This document shows positions 61,170 through 64,000 of a DNA stretch of 64,000 nucleotides, one piece after another. The DNA is from Geobacter sp. AOG1 (GTDB lineage: Bacteria > Desulfobacterota > Desulfuromonadia > Geobacterales > Geobacteraceae). The stretch lies in contig NZ_BLIZ01000001.1 of NCBI RefSeq assembly GCF_019972315.1, positions 2,703,521-2,767,520 of the forward strand, written 5' to 3'. How positions within the stretch are numbered: the stretch's first letter is position 1; every line of letters starts with the position of its first letter. The position numbers were made by a program, and so were the translations under genes. The notes beneath the pieces were generated by a model that made no database searches, had not been told where the DNA came from, and saw only the letters and a program-made list of their open reading frames with translations.

Positions 61170-61802
61170 ATGCCCACCAGGATACTTGTGGCAGATGATC
61201 ACGCCATCTTCAGGGAAGGACTCAAGCAGGTTATCGGCTCCACAGTCGACATGACCGTTGTCGACGAGGCGATCAATGGCCAGGAGCTTCTGAACAAGAT
61301 ACAGAGCAACGAGTACGACCTGGTGATCCTCGATATTTCCATGCCCGGCAGGAACGGGCTCGATGTCCTTGTGGAGATGAAAAACATAAAGCCAAAACTA
61401 CCGGTCCTCGTCATGAGCATGCACCCCGAGGAGCAGTATGCGCTCCGCGCCTACAAATCGGGAGCATCCGGCTACCTGACCAAGGGTAGTCCCTCCCACG
61501 ACCTCATCGATGCGCTGCAGAAAATTTCGCTGGGGAAAAAATACGTGAGTTCCGCCCTGGCGGAATCGCTCGTCAACGGACTCAGCGAGAACAATCAGCA
61601 AGATCTTATCCACAGTCTCTCCAACCGGGAATACCAAGTGATGAGCCTGATCGCTTCCGGCAAGCCGGTCGGCAAGATCGCCGTCGAACTGTCACTGAGC
61701 GTCAAGACCGTCAGTACCTACCGTGCCCACATTCTTCGCAAGCTGAACATGAAAAACAACGCGGAACTCACCCGGTTCGTCATAGAAAACAAGTTGCTCT
61801 AA
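61170..61802 (+). CDS. NarL/FixJ-family response regulator
   Basis: 210 residues. The receiver domain starts RILVADDHAIFREGL with the phosphorylation Asp in LVILDISMPG, and the C-terminal LuxR-type helix-turn-helix has LSNREYQVMSLIASGKPVGKIAVELSLSVKTVSTYRAHI. It begins five bases after the kinase stop with AAGGAG. Its targets are unknown; the 145-bp dyad upstream of its operon is a candidate operator. Confidence 0.95.
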   Translation: MPTRILVADDHAIFREGLKQVIGSTVDMTVVDEAINGQELLNKIQSNEYDLVILDISMPGRNGLDVLVEMKNIKPKLPVLVMSMHPEEQYALRAYKSGASGYLTKGSPSHDLIDALQKISLGKKYVSSALAESLVNGLSENNQQDLIHSLSNREYQVMSLIASGKPVGKIAVELSLSVKTVSTYRAHILRKLNMKNNAELTRFVIENKLL

Positions 61803-61826
61803 TAGCTCTATACGGCAGGTGGAGGT

Positions 61827-62597
61827 ATGTCACATACCCAATCCATAGTTATTGTTTCCGACCGTAAGTACGCCGACCTGTTGAGCCCTCTGACGATCGA
61901 TAACGCGCGCATCGTGCATTTGCATGCGGGCGGATCTGAGCTCATCGCCGCCATGGAGCCCAACGAACCCGACATCGTCATCCTGGACTGCGGCGCTGAC
62001 GCCAATGGCGGGATAACCATTCTCCAAGAACTCAAAACTCTGCGTAACGACCTGCCGGTTATCTTCCTGACCGATGCCAGTTCCGAGGAAACTGTCCTCA
62101 AGGCATTCAAGGGGGGAGCCCGGGAGTATTTCCGCAAACCGGTCGATCTGCTCGAACTCCAACAGACGGTTGAGCGTATCCTTTTTCTTCGCAGGGGAGG
62201 GCGGGAAAGCAGGGGTTCCCTGAAAGAGTTCGCTCCAGATTTCACCGGGATGCCGGGCAACCTCCCTCCCAACCTTCCCTCTGCAATCAGCCGTGCGGTC
62301 ATGCATATCCATGACAATTTCAACGGTACTCTTTATCTCGATGACCTGGCTCGGGCAGCCCATCTCAGCAAATTTCACTTCTGTCGTAACTTCAAGCATT
62401 ATATCGGGGTAAGCCCGATGCGATTTGTGAACATGGTCAAGATCAGGAAGGCGGAAGCCCTGCTGCTGCAGGCCGATGTCACGATTTCGACCGTGGCCTA
62501 TAATCTCGGATTCAACGACCAGAGCGAATTCACCCGGCAGTTCAAGAGCATTATCGGCGTCTCCCCATCGGCATACCGGCGTTCCCGCCTCTACTGA
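61827..62597 (+). CDS. Response regulator with AraC-type DNA-binding domain
   Basis: 256 residues. An N-terminal receiver-like domain has the Asp in DIVILDCGAD and KPVD near its end, but the usual acidic pair at the start is replaced (VSDRK), so phosphorylation may differ. The C-terminal AraC/XylS domain has two helix-turn-helix units (LYLDDLARAAHLSKFHFCRNFKHYIGVSPMRFVN; ISTVAYNLGFNDQSEFTRQFKSIIGVSPSAYRR). It starts 24 bases after the NarL-type regulator with GGTGGAGG, so three regulators share a likely operon. Confidence 0.9.
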   Translation: MSHTQSIVIVSDRKYADLLSPLTIDNARIVHLHAGGSELIAAMEPNEPDIVILDCGADANGGITILQELKTLRNDLPVIFLTDASSEETVLKAFKGGAREYFRKPVDLLELQQTVERILFLRRGGRESRGSLKEFAPDFTGMPGNLPPNLPSAISRAVMHIHDNFNGTLYLDDLARAAHLSKFHFCRNFKHYIGVSPMRFVNMVKIRKAEALLLQADVTISTVAYNLGFNDQSEFTRQFKSIIGVSPSAYRRSRLY

Positions 62598-62613
62598 TCT
62601 CTTCTCACCCACT

Positions 62614-62644
62614 AAAAAGAGGGGAGGGCTAAACCCCTCCCCTC
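62614..62644 (-). terminator. Intrinsic terminator of the second di-haem protein gene
   Basis: GAGGGGAGGG (62619-62628) pairs with CCCTCCCCTC (62635-62644). Read on the minus strand the stem is followed by TTTTT (62614-62618), downstream of the cytochrome gene; on the plus strand there is no T-run. Confidence 0.88.
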
Positions 62645-62670
62645 GGTCCTTCCCTACGAAGCGCAGTCGA

Positions 62671-63885
62671 TCATTGCCGCACAGTAGTTACCGCCGTTGC
62701 CTGGTCGACGTCCGCATCATTGTCAACAACGGTGACAGTCCAGGTTATATCCCCCAATACGGTAGGTCTGAACGGCGGGAATTTGAACATGACCGTTTCG
62801 GCCGGCGGCACGGAGACGTTGATGGTCTCGCTGTAGACCTGGTTGCCGTTCTGCATGCCGACCAGGGTTGCCGTGGAAGTTCCAGGCCCGGTCCCCTCGT
62901 TGAAGAGCAAGAGGTGGAAATTGACCGAGTTCGCCTTACCCTTTTCCTTCAGTTTGATCTCTTTTGTTGCCATAAACTTCTGGATGTCGAAGTCGAACTC
63001 GGTAAGTGGTGGAGTGGTGACGCCGCTCCCTGTCAGATTCAAAACGGCCGGGTTGGTGACCGGGTCGTTGCTGGTGATGTTCAGGCAGCCGGTATCGGTC
63101 CCCGTATCCACTGGCGCGTAGGCTACCGACAGGGTCTGGCTGCTTCCCGGGGTGACCGTGAACGGCGCCGGTGGCGACCAGGTAAACTCCGTGCTGGTCC
63201 CGGTGCAGAGGGCGATGGCGGTTATGCTGAGATCTGCGGTGCCCGTGTTTTGCACCAGGGTTGTCAGGGTTGCGGACCCGCCGGTGAGGATGGAGCCGAA
63301 ATTCAGCGATGCCGGATTAAGAGCGATACTCGGCGTCGGTACCGGGGTTACCGCGACCGTAAAGGAGTTGGTACTGACGATTTCCTGGCCGTGTTCTGGG
63401 TTGTTCGGATCGGGTGTCCAGCGCGGGCCGAAGAAGGCGCCGCTGGCGTCGAACTGGTTGCCGTACCAGGCGACATTCCAGGTGTACGTTCCCGCAGCCG
63501 CAGGTGCCGGTGCTGTCAGGGTGATCGGGTAACCGGGGCCGCCACCAATACCGGCCGGGCCGGTACTTCTTGCCAGTTCAACCATGTTCTGGTCATAAAG
63601 GATCGCGCGAATCCATCCTGTCCGGTAGCCGCCGGTAATGTTGACGCTCACCGTTTCGCCGGGCGCATAAGTCTGTTTGTCGGTCGTGCCCGCGACATTT
63701 ATGTCGCTTTTTGTGCTGTCCGTGTGAACGCCGTGGGCGTGGCAGCCATTGCAGGTGGCAGTCGCGCCATGACAGCCGGCACAGTTGGTAGTGTAGAAAC
63801 CCGAAAATGCATTTGCGTTAGGCACCCACGACATCCAGGCGGCCAGCGCCAGGATGCAACAGAATACCAAAGATGCTTTTTTCAT
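62671..63885 (-). CDS. Secreted di-haem protein with choice-of-anchor-D (ASH-like) domain
   Basis: About 404 residues; signal peptide ending NANA, start at 63885 after AAAGGAG. Two haem motifs (CAGCH, CNGCH, then HAHGVH) open the mature protein, followed by the same beta domain as in the riboswitch-controlled protein (TYAPGETVSVNI, GGYRTGWIRAILYD, GTYTWNVAWYG). Instead of the five repeats, the C-terminus has an ASPM/SPD-2/hydin-like beta domain (LNPASLNFGSILTGGSATLTTLVQNTGTADLSI, SNDPVTNPAVLNLTGSGV) and a further beta domain. It is a clear paralogue with a swapped C-terminal half. Probably extracellular. Confidence 0.88.
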   Translation of the reverse strand: MKKASLVFCCILALAAWMSWVPNANAFSGFYTTNCAGCHGATATCNGCHAHGVHTDSTKSDINVAGTTDKQTYAPGETVSVNITGGYRTGWIRAILYDQNMVELARSTGPAGIGGGPGYPITLTAPAPAAAGTYTWNVAWYGNQFDASGAFFGPRWTPDPNNPEHGQEIVSTNSFTVAVTPVPTPSIALNPASLNFGSILTGGSATLTTLVQNTGTADLSITAIALCTGTSTEFTWSPPAPFTVTPGSSQTLSVAYAPVDTGTDTGCLNITSNDPVTNPAVLNLTGSGVTTPPLTEFDFDIQKFMATKEIKLKEKGKANSVNFHLLLFNEGTGPGTSTATLVGMQNGNQVYSETINVSVPPAETVMFKFPPFRPTVLGDITWTVTVVDNDADVDQATAVTTVRQ

Positions 63886-64000
63886 GATTATTTCTCCTTT
63901 TGACGGTTGCGATCGTAACGAGCTCAATTGATGCCGATTGTGTGACCCACTGGACTCACCTCCTTTTGTAGTGCGACGGTTGCACAGAGAACTGGTCGTA
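63886..64000 (-). other. Leader region at the window end with a possible mini-ORF
   Basis: Ahead of the second di-haem gene, a strong AGGAGGT (63958-63964 read on the minus strand) precedes a GTG at 63950 that would code eight residues (VGHTIGIN) before a stop at 63924. It may be a leader peptide or the end of sequence outside the window. No riboswitch is seen in the 115 bases available. Confidence 0.25.

Overview
The window reads as chromosome from a Geobacter-type bacterium (Geobacterales, Desulfuromonadota). This is inferred from several features together: secreted c-type cytochromes, a GEMM-Ib class riboswitch ahead of a cytochrome gene, OmpB-like secreted multicopper oxidases, a CheR/HEAT/CheR/CheB chemotaxis tail, and an arylpyruvate oxidoreductase/aryl-CoA ligase/Liv transporter cluster. 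I saw no tRNA, rRNA, CRISPR array, prophage or intact insertion sequence.

Layout. 1-4.1 kb: end of a chemotaxis operon (partial CheR, HEAT-repeat protein, second CheR, CheB). 4.2-13.6 kb: housekeeping and envelope genes (IF-1, an RNA m5U methyltransferase, a TPR protein, an HU/IHF-type protein, an OmpA-like set with a lipoprotein, a Na/Pi cotransporter with an exopolyphosphatase, a small cytochrome c). 13.7-25.4 kb: a probable single operon behind a near-consensus sigma70 promoter, carrying iorAB, two phenylacetate-CoA ligases, an ACT protein and livKKHMGF with a tandem livK duplication. It looks built to import aromatic or branched amino acids and convert aryl-pyruvates to aryl-acetyl-CoA. 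Several of its spacers contain arrays of 7-bp repeats.

25.4-29.7 kb: two secreted haem proteins. One is a lipoprotein with DUF5666-like regions, four fibronectin III repeats and a terminal haem motif. The other is a di-haem protein behind a cyclic-dinucleotide riboswitch with a terminator switch, predicted selective for 3',3'-cGAMP. 29.7-47.9 kb (minus strand): a Wzx/Wzy-type exopolysaccharide locus (Wza, Wzz, Wzx, Wzy-like, glycosyltransferases, methyltransferases, acetyltransferase, beta-helix protein, Wzi), visibly AT-rich in its middle.

48.1-59.3 kb (minus strand): the most unusual region. Two very large multicopper oxidases alternate with three FKBP-type periplasmic peptidyl-prolyl isomerases and two small secreted proteins. 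The cluster is headed by a WecA/MraY-like sugar-phosphate transferase fused in frame to one of the FKBPs. Both oxidases and the riboswitch-controlled cytochrome end in the same five-repeat module of about 240-250 residues. 59.8-62.6 kb (plus): a NarX/NarL-type two-component pair and an AraC-type response regulator, divergent from the WecA/FKBP/oxidase unit across a region with a nested 145-bp dyad. 62.7-63.9 kb (minus): a second di-haem protein with the same N-terminal half as the riboswitch-controlled one but a different C-terminal domain.

Inference: the 25-64 kb part looks like a co-located system for building an extracellular, polysaccharide-associated redox matrix: secreted cytochromes and copper oxidases sharing a surface module, dedicated foldases, polysaccharide export, second-messenger control and a local two-component system.
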